Positions 36,871-45,174 of a stretch of 64,000 nt of DNA are shown piece after piece; the first letter of the stretch is position 1, and each line of letters opens with the position of its first letter. Under the pieces are notes generated by a model that saw nothing but the letters and a program-made list of their open reading frames with translations, searched no databases and was not told the origin of the DNA. The stretch spans positions 4,339,501 to 4,403,500 of the forward strand of contig PHTZ01000001.1 in NCBI GenBank assembly GCA_002813285.1. Direction: 5' to 3'. Position numbers and translations under genes: made by a program. Source of the DNA: Flavobacteriaceae bacterium MAR_2009_75. GTDB taxonomy: Bacteria; Bacteroidota; Bacteroidia; Flavobacteriales; Flavobacteriaceae.

Positions 36871-37158
36871 ATGGACCAGAAAAATTCAGAGGAATTTTAT
36901 ACCCGTTTGCGTGAACAATTGGCAGAAAGTACTAAATGGCCATCAAACTATCTTTACAAATTTATTGTGCTGAGCGAGCCTGAAAAGATTGCGCAAATTC
37001 ATAAAATATTCGATAACACAGGAGCTGTCATTGAATCGAAACAATCAAAAAAAGGAAAATACACCAGTGTTTCGGTAACCGTTAACCTAAAGAGCCCAGA
37101 AGAAGTTATAGCTAAGTATAAGGAAGTTGGGCAAGTTGAGGGAGTAATATCTTTGTAA
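36871..37158 (+). CDS. DUF493 family protein (YbeD-like)
   Basis: 95 residues. PSNYLYKFIVLSEPEKIAQI and the end GKYTSVSVTVNLKSPEEVIAKY with a VEGVI tail are typical of the DUF493 (YbeD) family, an ACT-like alpha/beta fold. Function unknown. Cytoplasmic. Its spacing suggests it may be transcribed separately from DUF4290 and murA. Confidence 0.85.
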   Translation: MDQKNSEEFYTRLREQLAESTKWPSNYLYKFIVLSEPEKIAQIHKIFDNTGAVIESKQSKKGKYTSVSVTVNLKSPEEVIAKYKEVGQVEGVISL

Positions 37159-37181
37159 ATAGTTTTTCAGCCATAATTTTC

Positions 37182-37189
37182 TTAATTTG
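37182..37189 (+). promoter_or_regulatory. Near-consensus -7 element TTAATTTG of the DUF4290-murA unit
   Basis: Differs by one base from TAnnTTTG and is 51 bp before the TTG start codon of DUF4290. Confidence 0.45.
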
Positions 37190-37239
37190 CAGGCGTTATA
37201 AGATTACTTCCTTTTATTTTTAAAGTAAAATTTCTCAAT

Positions 37240-37890
37240 TTGAATTTAGTAGAAAACCTAGAATATAATACTGAGCGGTCAAAGCTCATTATACCTGAAT
37301 ACGGTCGTCATTTTCAAAAAATGGTCGATTATGCCATCTCGATAGAGGATGATGAAGAAAGAAATAAGGTTGCTCAAGCCATTATAAGCGTGATGGGTAA
37401 CATTCAGCCACACTTACGAGATGTACCTGATTTTCAGCACAAATTATGGGATCAGTTATTTATTATGTCCGACTTTAAGTTAGACGTAAAATCTCCCTTT
37501 CCTATTACGAGCAAAGAAGTGCTTCAACAGCGTCCTGATCCGCTAGAATATCCACAAAACTTTCCGAAGTATAGATTTTACGGCAATAATATCAAAAGAA
37601 TGATCGATGTTGCCGTTAAATGGGAAAAAGGCGATATGCGCGACGGGCTTGAATACACGATTGCCAATCATATGAAAAAGTGTTACCTGAACTGGAATAA
37701 AGACACGGTAGATGATAAGGCGATATTTGCGCACTTATATGAATTAAGTGATGGTCAAATTGATCTTTCAGGAGAAAACCTTACCGATAGCGGCCAATTC
37801 TTGAAAAACAGGGTGGCGAAGTCGCCACGTAATAATTCAGGCAAGAAAAATCAAAGAAATAACAATAATCGCGGTAAAAAGCGATACTAA
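37240..37890 (+). CDS. DUF4290 family protein
   Basis: 216 residues, starting at TTG (37240); NLVENLEYNTERSKLIIPEYGRH (here shown to its key part EYNTER-LIIPEYGRH) is the family opening. Cytoplasmic, with an Asn/Arg/Lys-rich tail (KKNQRNNNNRGKKRY) that looks RNA-binding. This Bacteroidetes family often sits just before murA, as here (15 bp). Function unknown. Confidence 0.84.
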   Translation: MNLVENLEYNTERSKLIIPEYGRHFQKMVDYAISIEDDEERNKVAQAIISVMGNIQPHLRDVPDFQHKLWDQLFIMSDFKLDVKSPFPITSKEVLQQRPDPLEYPQNFPKYRFYGNNIKRMIDVAVKWEKGDMRDGLEYTIANHMKKCYLNWNKDTVDDKAIFAHLYELSDGQIDLSGENLTDSGQFLKNRVAKSPRNNSGKKNQRNNNNRGKKRY

Positions 37891-37905
37891 TACCCTGCAT
37901 CTTAC

Positions 37906-39213
37906 ATGGGCACCTTTAAAATTGAGGGCGGTCACCAACTTTCAGGTGAGATAACGCCTCAAGGCGCTAAAAACGAAGCCTTGCAAATTCTTTGTGCAGT
38001 ACTACTCACTGGCGAAGAGGTTACAATAAACAATATACCTGATATCGTAGATGTCAATAAACTGATTGCTCTTCTTGAAGACTTGGGTGTAAAAATTCAG
38101 AAGAAGAAAAAAGGTTCTTATACCTTCAAGGCAGATGATGTTAATTTAGATTATTTGCAATCGGAGCAATTCAAACAAGATGGCAGAGGCCTGAGAGGTT
38201 CGATTATGCTTGTTGGCCCTTTATTGGCAAGGTTCGGTAAAGGTTATATACCTAAGCCCGGAGGCGATAAAATTGGTCGTAGAAGACTTGATACCCACTT
38301 CGAAGGCTTCATTAAATTGGGTGCAAAATTTCGTTACAATAGAGAAGAATATTTCTATGGGGTAGAGGCGAAAAAATTAAAGGGCACTTATATGTTGCTC
38401 GATGAGGCTTCAGTTACCGGAACAGCCAATATTCTAATGGCCGCTGTTCTTGCTGAAGGTAAGACCACGATTTACAATGCAGCTTGTGAGCCGTACTTAC
38501 AACAACTTTGTAAGATGCTCAACCGTATGGGAGCTAAAATTTCCGGTGTCGGTTCAAACTTGCTTGAAATCGAGGGTGTTGATGAATTGGGTGGTACCGA
38601 ACATACAATGCTGCCCGATATGATTGAGATTGGCAGTTGGATCGGACTTGCAGCTATGACCAAAAGTGAATTGACTATTAAGAATGTCAGTTGGGACGAC
38701 TTAGGTCAAATTCCTACAGTTTTTAGAAAATTGGGTATTCAGTTGGAGCGTAAAGGTGATGACATCTTTATACCAAAGCACAAAGATGGGTACGAAATAC
38801 AGAATTACATCGACGGTTCTATTTTAACTATTGCCGATGCCCCTTGGCCAGGACTCACCCCTGACCTCTTGAGTATAATTTTAGTAGTTGCGACCCAAGC
38901 TAAAGGCGAAGTACTTATACACCAAAAGATGTTTGAAAGCCGTTTATTCTTTGTAGATAAGCTTTTAGATATGGGGGCTAAGGTAATATTGTGCGACCCT
39001 CATAGAGCTACAGTAATCGGTCATGATTTCAAGTCGACCTTGAAAGCGACAACTATGACTTCACCCGATATTAGGGCGGGGGTTTCTCTTTTAATTGCTG
39101 CACTTTCGGCAAAAGGTACTTCTACCATTCACAATATTGAACAAATAGATCGAGGGTATGAAGATATCGATACGCGCCTAAGAGCAATAGGTGCGAGAAT
39201 TACTCGTGTTTAA
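37906..39213 (+). CDS. murA: UDP-N-acetylglucosamine 1-carboxyvinyltransferase, Asp-type
   Basis: 435 residues. It transfers enolpyruvate from PEP to UDP-GlcNAc, the first step of peptidoglycan synthesis. Two-domain EPT fold markers are GAKNEALQILCA, GRGLRGSIMLVGPLLARFG and HRATVIG. The PEP-binding loop reads PGGDKIG, so Asp121 takes the place of the Cys115 of E. coli that fosfomycin alkylates. The change is also seen in mycobacteria and chlamydia and makes the enzyme drug-insensitive in those organisms. The gene directly follows DUF4290 and is probably in its transcript. Confidence 0.96.
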   Translation: MGTFKIEGGHQLSGEITPQGAKNEALQILCAVLLTGEEVTINNIPDIVDVNKLIALLEDLGVKIQKKKKGSYTFKADDVNLDYLQSEQFKQDGRGLRGSIMLVGPLLARFGKGYIPKPGGDKIGRRRLDTHFEGFIKLGAKFRYNREEYFYGVEAKKLKGTYMLLDEASVTGTANILMAAVLAEGKTTIYNAACEPYLQQLCKMLNRMGAKISGVGSNLLEIEGVDELGGTEHTMLPDMIEIGSWIGLAAMTKSELTIKNVSWDDLGQIPTVFRKLGIQLERKGDDIFIPKHKDGYEIQNYIDGSILTIADAPWPGLTPDLLSIILVVATQAKGEVLIHQKMFESRLFFVDKLLDMGAKVILCDPHRATVIGHDFKSTLKATTMTSPDIRAGVSLLIAALSAKGTSTIHNIEQIDRGYEDIDTRLRAIGARITRV

Positions 39214-39234
39214 TCACTGACCTCTTTTTTTGTA

Positions 39235-39660
39235 TTATGACGGGAGAAGGCCCGATTCTTTCATTGATCCCCATAAGAATATTATAGTATAAACCACAGT
39301 GCGGATCCAATTAGTCTTGACCAATTGGTTTAGATTTTCTTCGGAATACTTATCAGAACTTATTTTCTGATGCATCGGAGCAAAAAAACTTAGGGTAATA
39401 ATCCATTGAACGAGTACAAGTAAAAGTACCCCAACAGAATAGCTTGATATTTGTTTGAATACTTGTAAGCTCATAAGTGCAACTTGCCCAAGCATTAGGG
39501 GTACGACGATAATTCCCATCCGTTTCACATAACGTTGATGCCAATTTAATAGGTCATGCCTAGGAATATACTTGAAACTTGGATAAATAATTAGTTGCAC
39601 CAACCAAATAAGTACGACGAGGGCGAAATCGAAAGTTAGCTGCCACAACTCAAGCTTCAT
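39235..39660 (-). CDS. Four-helix membrane protein, unknown
   Basis: 141 residues with four membrane helices: about 8-26, 47-65, 73-92 and 117-133. I do not recognise a family with certainty; the layout recalls DUF1772/DUF4149-type small membrane proteins, with a conserved-looking FFAPMH and WHQRYVKR. It lies two bases after the pirin gene and is probably in one transcript with it and the VOC protein. Confidence 0.62.
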   Translation of the reverse strand: MKLELWQLTFDFALVVLIWLVQLIIYPSFKYIPRHDLLNWHQRYVKRMGIIVVPLMLGQVALMSLQVFKQISSYSVGVLLLVLVQWIITLSFFAPMHQKISSDKYSEENLNQLVKTNWIRTVVYTIIFLWGSMKESGLLPS

Positions 39661-39662
39661 CT

Positions 39663-40661
39663 TTATTTTTCTACCAATTTACCATCAGGATATTTCGCAA
39701 AGCGACCTTTTTCTTTATCATGTACATTGTCAGGATAAGGCCATGGCCATCCACCGAACTGCGTCAATCTATACTCGTTCATCGCTTTTTGAATCTCATC
39801 ATCGCTATTCATGACAAAAGGACCATATTTTGCAATGGGTTCATCTATAGGCTTGCCTTGTAGAATCAGTAAATGCGCTGCTTTTCCTTCGGCCATGATT
39901 TCTAAAACTTGGTTGGCATCTACATCGATTCCATAATTGGTGTTTATACTACTTTCTTCAATTTTTATAATTTCTCCCTCATAGAAATAAACAGTTCTGT
40001 TGGTCTCGGCCTGTACGGCATTCAAAGAGAAAGTTGCTCCTTCCTCAATACGAATGTTCAATATTGAAACTTCATTTTCACCTTCAGAGGCCCATGAATT
40101 CGGGGCCGGTTCAGGTGAAGACGTATCATCATACCTGCCGGCAACGACTTTTACCTTTGCCCCATTTCTGCTAATAACGGGAATATCCTCATGCCATAAC
40201 ATTCTAAAATGAGGGTCAACGAACTTACTTTTTTTCGGAAGGTTCAGCCAAATTTGAAAAAGTTCTAAAGTGTTTTCTTTATCCGTGTGTAACAAGGGAA
40301 ACATTTCGGAATGCTGAACTCCGCGTCCAGCGGTCATCCATTGTACATCACCTTCTCCGAATCTGCCTGCGGCACCCAAAGAATCTGAATGATCGCAGAA
40401 ACCCTTGTTGACAATGGTTATGGTTTCAAAACCACGATGAGGGTGCGAAGGAAAACCAGGTACGGTCTGCCCATGGTACATATTCCAGCCATCTTTACCG
40501 ACAAAATCCTTTCCTAGGTTTCGACCTATTAATGGCGCGTCGGGAGACATATCTTCTTTACCTTTCGGATATTGGTCATGGTGATAGACGCAAAATAGAA
40601 AGGGATCTTGGGTTTGCCAAGGGAAACCTAATTCGTAAATCTGCTTGATAACCGAGTCCAT
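39663..40661 (-). CDS. Pirin family bicupin protein
   Basis: 332 residues. Metal-binding motifs are HPHRGFETIT and QHSEMFP with the SDSLGAAGRFGEGDVQW segment between (shown here as GEGDVQWMTAGRG). Two cupin barrels are expected. Pirins are non-haem-iron proteins, some acting as quercetin dioxygenases, others as redox sensors. Middle of a three-gene run with a secreted VOC protein and the four-helix membrane protein, so a role in oxidative chemistry of an aromatic compound is possible but inferred. Confidence 0.88.
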   Translation of the reverse strand: MDSVIKQIYELGFPWQTQDPFLFCVYHHDQYPKGKEDMSPDAPLIGRNLGKDFVGKDGWNMYHGQTVPGFPSHPHRGFETITIVNKGFCDHSDSLGAAGRFGEGDVQWMTAGRGVQHSEMFPLLHTDKENTLELFQIWLNLPKKSKFVDPHFRMLWHEDIPVISRNGAKVKVVAGRYDDTSSPEPAPNSWASEGENEVSILNIRIEEGATFSLNAVQAETNRTVYFYEGEIIKIEESSINTNYGIDVDANQVLEIMAEGKAAHLLILQGKPIDEPIAKYGPFVMNSDDEIQKAMNEYRLTQFGGWPWPYPDNVHDKEKGRFAKYPDGKLVEK

Positions 40662-40678
40662 TTTTTCTAAATTAGGTT

Positions 40679-41128
40679 TTAGTGTTCAGCGGTGTTGATT
40701 TCTATCCAATACCCATCAGGATCTTGTAAATATATCTGTCGAACACCATCGGACCGAAGGGTTACAGCGTTCTTTTTTCCCGGCCAGTCTGAGTAAGCAA
40801 TATCATTATTTTCTAAATGCGAAATCATGCCATCTAAATCTTGGGTCGATAAACATAGGTGCATTGATTTGTTCTCTTCGAAGGGTGCAAATTCTTTTTC
40901 GATCAAGTGTATTTGCGAGCTGCCACTCACGATAAACCAACGAAATCCCGGGGCTTTGTCAGGGTGTGGAGTCTCTTCTAACCTTAAAATGTTGGCATAA
41001 AAATCTGCGCTAACTTCAGAATCATCAACGACTAATGCAAAATGATCAATTGTAAAATCAAATGATTGAGATGAGACAGTTTGAGAAACGACAGTGATGA
41101 ATAATAGTAGAACATATGCTTTTTTCAT
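40679..41128 (-). CDS. Secreted VOC (glyoxalase-like) family protein
   Basis: 149 residues from the ATG at 41128, which starts a signal peptide (KKAYVLLLFITVVSQTVSSQ); the longer frame to 41209 has no signal and is rejected. The domain begins FDFTIDHFALVVDDSEVSADFY and ends VRQIYLQDPDGYWIEIN, the vicinal-oxygen-chelate pattern, with metal ligands His and Glu. A secreted VOC protein is uncommon; most are cytoplasmic. The gene is 17 bp before pirin. Confidence 0.82.
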   Translation of the reverse strand: MKKAYVLLLFITVVSQTVSSQSFDFTIDHFALVVDDSEVSADFYANILRLEETPHPDKAPGFRWFIVSGSSQIHLIEKEFAPFEENKSMHLCLSTQDLDGMISHLENNDIAYSDWPGKKNAVTLRSDGVRQIYLQDPDGYWIEINTAEH

Positions 41129-41283
41129 AGTAGATATTTGTGGTGAAGATAACCAAAACCCACCAAACCGAAAGTGTATGGGTGGTTCTAATATAGCTCC
41201 GAAAGGCAATATTTATAGGTGTTTAAGAGTTATACATCAACCACTTCTAACGAGGTGTATTAAAAACCATACAAACTTAGACC

Positions 41284-42333
41284 ATGAAGAATATTGTTCG
41301 CTTATTATATACTTTCAGTTTAATTTTAGTGGCGGCCAGTTGTAGTTCGACTAGTACACTTACTATGGGTGTATTGCAGCCAGCTCGTATTACAGTACCA
41401 TCATCTGCCAAAAATGTCGGACTCATAAATAGAAGCATACCCTCTGAAAGCAATAAGAATTTTGATAAAATCGAAAAGTTCTTATCTCTTGAAGGCCTTC
41501 ATCTAGATAGAGAAGGAGCGGAATCCGCCGTTACGGGACTGTATGATGAGCTGTCGAGACTTGATAGATTCGAAAAGGTAGCCATAATCGATAGTATAAT
41601 GGTTCAACGAAAGGGCCTAGGGGTATTGCCAGCTGCGCTTAGTTGGAACGCCGTACAAGAAATATGTGATGAGTTCAATGTTGACGTGCTATTATCTCTA
41701 GAATTTTATGATACCGATACCAAGGTTGCCTATGAAAGCAAAATGGTTACCATACCAAATAATTTGGGTATCAAGGCTTCGGTTCCCGGCCATAAAGTTA
41801 CTTTGAATACCGCTATTAAAAACGGATGGAGAATATATGATCCCCAATTCAAACTAATACGCGATGAATATGTTGAAAACAATCAAATTGTGACCGTAGG
41901 GGAGGGAATTAATCCGATGAAAGCGGTTGAAGCGGTAATTGGTCGTAAAGAAGCGGTAATACAAACAAGTAACAACTTGGGTAGTTATTATGGACAAAAT
42001 TTGATTCCATTGCGTAAAAGAGTTACTAGACTATATTTTGTAAAAGGAACCGATAATTTTAAAGTGGCCCAGCGTCGGGCACAAACCGGAGATTGGGAAG
42101 GGGCCGCAAAACTTTGGGAACAAGAAGTTAACCACCCAGATATGAAAATTGCCGGTAGAGCTTGTTATAACATGGCTATCATCAACGAAATAAATGGTGA
42201 TTTGAATAAGGCTATGGAGTGGGCATCAAAATCATATTCTGACTATGATATTAGCGATGCCTTACGCTACGTTAATATTTTAAAATACCGTTTGGCAGAA
42301 CAGAACAGATTGGATCAGCAATTAGCTAGATAA
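41284..42333 (+). CDS. DUF6340 family lipoprotein
   Basis: 349 residues. Lipoprotein signal ending VAASCSS (lipobox Cys20). The body matches the Bacteroidetes DUF6340 pattern: LQPARITVPSSAKNVGLINRS and a C-terminal TPR-like part (RAQTGDWEGAAKLWEQEV, NEINGDLNKAMEWASKSY). Function unknown; envelope-located. The C-terminal ends close to the convergent photolyase gene. Confidence 0.82.
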   Translation: MKNIVRLLYTFSLILVAASCSSTSTLTMGVLQPARITVPSSAKNVGLINRSIPSESNKNFDKIEKFLSLEGLHLDREGAESAVTGLYDELSRLDRFEKVAIIDSIMVQRKGLGVLPAALSWNAVQEICDEFNVDVLLSLEFYDTDTKVAYESKMVTIPNNLGIKASVPGHKVTLNTAIKNGWRIYDPQFKLIRDEYVENNQIVTVGEGINPMKAVEAVIGRKEAVIQTSNNLGSYYGQNLIPLRKRVTRLYFVKGTDNFKVAQRRAQTGDWEGAAKLWEQEVNHPDMKIAGRACYNMAIINEINGDLNKAMEWASKSYSDYDISDALRYVNILKYRLAEQNRLDQQLAR

Positions 42334-42349
42334 GCTTTCGTAACAGAAA

Positions 42350-43660
42350 TTAACTTACTGCTTGTTTATATGTTTTAAGACAGCGCTCACGGGCTTCTTT
42401 ATGGTCGACCATTTTATCGAAATAGTCATCGGTATCATGTTCTGGAATCCACTCAGAAATGTATTTTCTATTCTTATCAAATTTATCAACTTGGGTCATA
42501 GGGTTAAAAATACGAAAGTAAGGTGCGGCGTCTACACCACTTCCGGCAGCCCATTGCCAATTACCAACATTACTACTCATCTCATAGTCTAAAAGTTTTT
42601 CGGCAAAATAAGCTTCGCCCCATCGCCAATCGATTAAAAGATGCTTGCATAGAAAGCTGGCCACTAGCATCCGTACTCTATTGTGCATATACCCTGTTTC
42701 GTTCAATTGGCGCATACCGGCATCCACTAATTTAAATCCCGTTTCACCTTTCTTCCATTTTTCAAATTCGGCTTCGTTATTTCTCCACTCTATACGGTCG
42801 TACTTTTTCTTGAAAGCCTCGTTGACCGTTTTGGGATAGTGATAAAGTATCTGCATAAAAAATTCACGCCATATCAGTTCACTCCAGAAAACTTCGTTCT
42901 TTTCGGCAATCGCCTTTTTGACCATTTTTCTAACGGATACCGTTCCGAACCTTAAATGTGGTCCTAAGCGGGAGGTGCCACTCTCTATTGCCGGAAAATT
43001 TCTGGTATCTTCATAATTGTTGATTAGGGTAGGGGTAACATCATAATCAGTTATTTTAATAGACGATTTTTTAAAACCGATATCGCTCAAACTTAAGTTT
43101 GGTAGTCGGGTATTTTTTACTAAATGACCTAAATATTGACTGGTATAATGAATGTTCAAATGTTCGTCAGCATTAAAATGCTCTTTCCACTTATTTTTGT
43201 ATGGTGTATAAACAATATAAGGGTCGCCATCATCTTTGACTACTTCATCTTTTTCAAAGATTACTTGATCCTTAAAAGTCTTGAATTCGATGTCATTCTC
43301 ACCTAGAAAATCGAATATTTCTTGGTCTCTCTTCTTAGCGTAAGGTTCATAATCGTGATTGGTATAAACGAACTGTATCTCATAATCTGATACTAAATTT
43401 TCAAAAACACTTTTAGGGTTACCCACATATAGGGCTATGGAACTATCATGTTTGTTTTGAAGTTCTTTACGCATTTCTTGGAGGCTATCGTGTATGAAAG
43501 TTATACGTGCATCCCTCTCAGAGAGGTTCTCGAGAATCTCAGTATCAAAAATGAAAATGGGCATTACCGGATTATCACCTTTGAGAGAAGCTAGAAAACC
43601 AACATTATCATCAAGTCTTAGGTCACGTCGAAACCAAAAAATAGAAATTTTATCTTTCAT
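42350..43660 (-). CDS. Cryptochrome / deoxyribodipyrimidine photolyase family protein
   Basis: 436 residues from the ATG at 43660; the longer frame to 43762 overlaps the SDR gene. FWFRRDLRLDDN opens the antenna domain; the FAD-binding part has WRWGEAYFAEKLLDYE, NVGNWQWAAGSGVDAAPYFR (20 residues) and FNPMTQ. The complete tryptophan-rich FAD pocket suggests an active CPD photolyase, but a cryptochrome function cannot be excluded. Last gene of an SRPBCC - SDR - photolyase operon. Confidence 0.88.
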   Translation of the reverse strand: MKDKISIFWFRRDLRLDDNVGFLASLKGDNPVMPIFIFDTEILENLSERDARITFIHDSLQEMRKELQNKHDSSIALYVGNPKSVFENLVSDYEIQFVYTNHDYEPYAKKRDQEIFDFLGENDIEFKTFKDQVIFEKDEVVKDDGDPYIVYTPYKNKWKEHFNADEHLNIHYTSQYLGHLVKNTRLPNLSLSDIGFKKSSIKITDYDVTPTLINNYEDTRNFPAIESGTSRLGPHLRFGTVSVRKMVKKAIAEKNEVFWSELIWREFFMQILYHYPKTVNEAFKKKYDRIEWRNNEAEFEKWKKGETGFKLVDAGMRQLNETGYMHNRVRMLVASFLCKHLLIDWRWGEAYFAEKLLDYEMSSNVGNWQWAAGSGVDAAPYFRIFNPMTQVDKFDKNRKYISEWIPEHDTDDYFDKMVDHKEARERCLKTYKQAVS

Positions 43661-43701
43661 TATTGAAAAGTAATAAGATTTAGAATGAAATCTTGATTTG
43701 T

Positions 43702-44394
43702 TTAATTGATATTCAGGGTCGAAAGCCCTCCATCGACTCCAATTACCTGTCCCGTAATCCATTTGCTCTCGTCATCTAATAGAAATTTGGCCATGGCGGC
43801 TATATCGTTTGGGCTGCCAATTTTCTTCAAGGGGTGGCGTTCTGCCATTTGCGCTCTCTTCTTGTCACTACTCAAAAAACGACTTGATAGTGGAGTATCT
43901 ACCAAAGATGGAGCAATTATATTCGCCCTAATTTTTGGTGCATGTTCGGCAGCAAATGATTTTACGAAACCTTCAAGTGCCCCTTTGGCTGCAGCAATAC
44001 TGGTATGATATGGCATGCCGCTAGCAACGGCTACTGTACTAAAGAAAACCAAACTAGATCCGTTAGATAATTTAGAAACAATGCCTTTCAGCACCTTGAC
44101 CATTGCGAAGAAATTAATACGCATATCTTTTTCAAACGTATCATGTGACATCATCTTGAAAGGCTTGAGATTGATGCTGCCTGGGCAGTAAACAAAACCA
44201 TCTAAACTTTCGGGTAACAGATTAGTTTCTAAATCGTCATTTAACACGTCAAATTGTATATGGGTGATATCACCGGTAGAAAGTTGCCCTACAGTTCTTG
44301 AAAAAACGAAGAGATTGTAATCATTCTTAAGCAAATTGATTAGAGAAAACCCAATGCCTTGTGAACCTCCAATAACTAGAATATTCTTTTTCAT
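43702..44394 (-). CDS. SDR family oxidoreductase with altered active site
   Basis: 230 residues. The Rossmann opening is VIGGSQGIGFSL. The segment before the catalytic Lys is YHTSIAAAKGALEG: at the canonical Tyr-x3-Lys position there is Ile instead of Tyr, with a Tyr four residues earlier. The strand FFSTVAV gives the usual Ser. It may be inactive or use another proton donor. It is 22 bp after the SRPBCC gene and 41 bp before the photolyase. Confidence 0.82.
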   Translation of the reverse strand: MKKNILVIGGSQGIGFSLINLLKNDYNLFVFSRTVGQLSTGDITHIQFDVLNDDLETNLLPESLDGFVYCPGSINLKPFKMMSHDTFEKDMRINFFAMVKVLKGIVSKLSNGSSLVFFSTVAVASGMPYHTSIAAAKGALEGFVKSFAAEHAPKIRANIIAPSLVDTPLSSRFLSSDKKRAQMAERHPLKKIGSPNDIAAMAKFLLDDESKWITGQVIGVDGGLSTLNIN

Positions 44395-44416
44395 AATTTC
44401 ATGGTTGCTTTTTCTT

Positions 44417-44914
44417 CTATGTAGAGCTCATTTTAAACTCTTTCACACGATTAGGCATAGTACCGAATAATTGAGTCAGCTTTTGTTCACGATAAAAGAA
44501 TATTTGTTTCAATTGATTCTTAACGAATATAGGATGAGCTATTTGACCTAGAATGCCGAACGGCAATTTGTAGTCAATTATATCTTCCATCTCTACACCA
44601 CCATTAATCTCTTTGATAAAGTGTTTATGGTGCCAAAGGGAGTAAGGACCAAAACGTTGCTCATCGACAAAATATTCGCCTTCTTTAACGTGGGTAATTT
44701 CAGTTACCCATTTGGTAGAATATAGAGGGAAGGGTGAAACTTTGTATTGAATTATTTGGCCGGGAAACATAGGTCTATCGCCACCGGAAAGAATATTAAA
44801 ACCCATGTGGTCTGGTGTGATGACCTTCAGGTTATTGGGGTTCGATAAAAATTCCCAGGCTTCTTTTTTTGAAATGGGAAGCGATTGTTTAGAATACAAA
44901 CGATATAACTTCAT
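44417..44914 (-). CDS. SRPBCC (Bet v 1-like) ligand-binding protein
   Basis: 165 residues. YRLYSKQSLPISKKEAWEFLS (first 20 shown) and WHHKHFIKEINGGVEMEDII are typical of cyclase/dehydrase-type SRPBCC proteins. A hydrophobic pocket is expected; the ligand is unknown. First gene of the operon, with a perfect -7 element 12 bp upstream and an inverted repeat above it. Confidence 0.83.
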   Translation of the reverse strand: MKLYRLYSKQSLPISKKEAWEFLSNPNNLKVITPDHMGFNILSGGDRPMFPGQIIQYKVSPFPLYSTKWVTEITHVKEGEYFVDEQRFGPYSLWHHKHFIKEINGGVEMEDIIDYKLPFGILGQIAHPIFVKNQLKQIFFYREQKLTQLFGTMPNRVKEFKMSST

Positions 44915-44926
44915 ACCTACTTTTTA

Positions 44927-44934
44927 CAAATATA
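44927..44934 (-). promoter_or_regulatory. -7 element TATATTTG of the SRPBCC-SDR-photolyase operon
   Basis: A perfect TAnnTTTG only 12 bp before the ATG. No -33 TTG is seen; the inverted repeat occupies that position. Confidence 0.65.
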
Positions 44935-44943
44935 AAATCATTT

Positions 44944-44975
44944 TTGTTTAACGATATATAATTTTTCTTAAACAA
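44944..44975. promoter_or_regulatory. Inverted repeat TTGTTTAA-N16-TTAAACAA, candidate operator
   Basis: Perfect eight-base arms with a 16-base AT-rich spacer, starting ten bases upstream of the -7 element and covering the -33 region. A likely regulator site for the light-linked operon; the protein is unknown. Confidence 0.55.
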
Positions 44976-45174
44976 TTAAGATTTTTATCTTTTGGTTCAA
45001 TTTAAATTCCTATCCGATTTAACCTCTATATAATTCAAGATTTGAATTCATCATGAGATAAATATCTGATTATAAGTGATTAGACTAATTTTATAATTAT
45101 TTTATTTAAGGATTTATTAACAAATCTGATTTTACTTTCTGAGTAGTTTTGAGGAAACTATAAAAGCAATTCAA

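Noticed and set aside
43661-43762. N-terminal extension of the photolyase
   Set aside because: It overlaps the SDR gene's 3' end and lacks family sequence; the FWFRRDLRLDDN opening lies just after the ATG at 43660.
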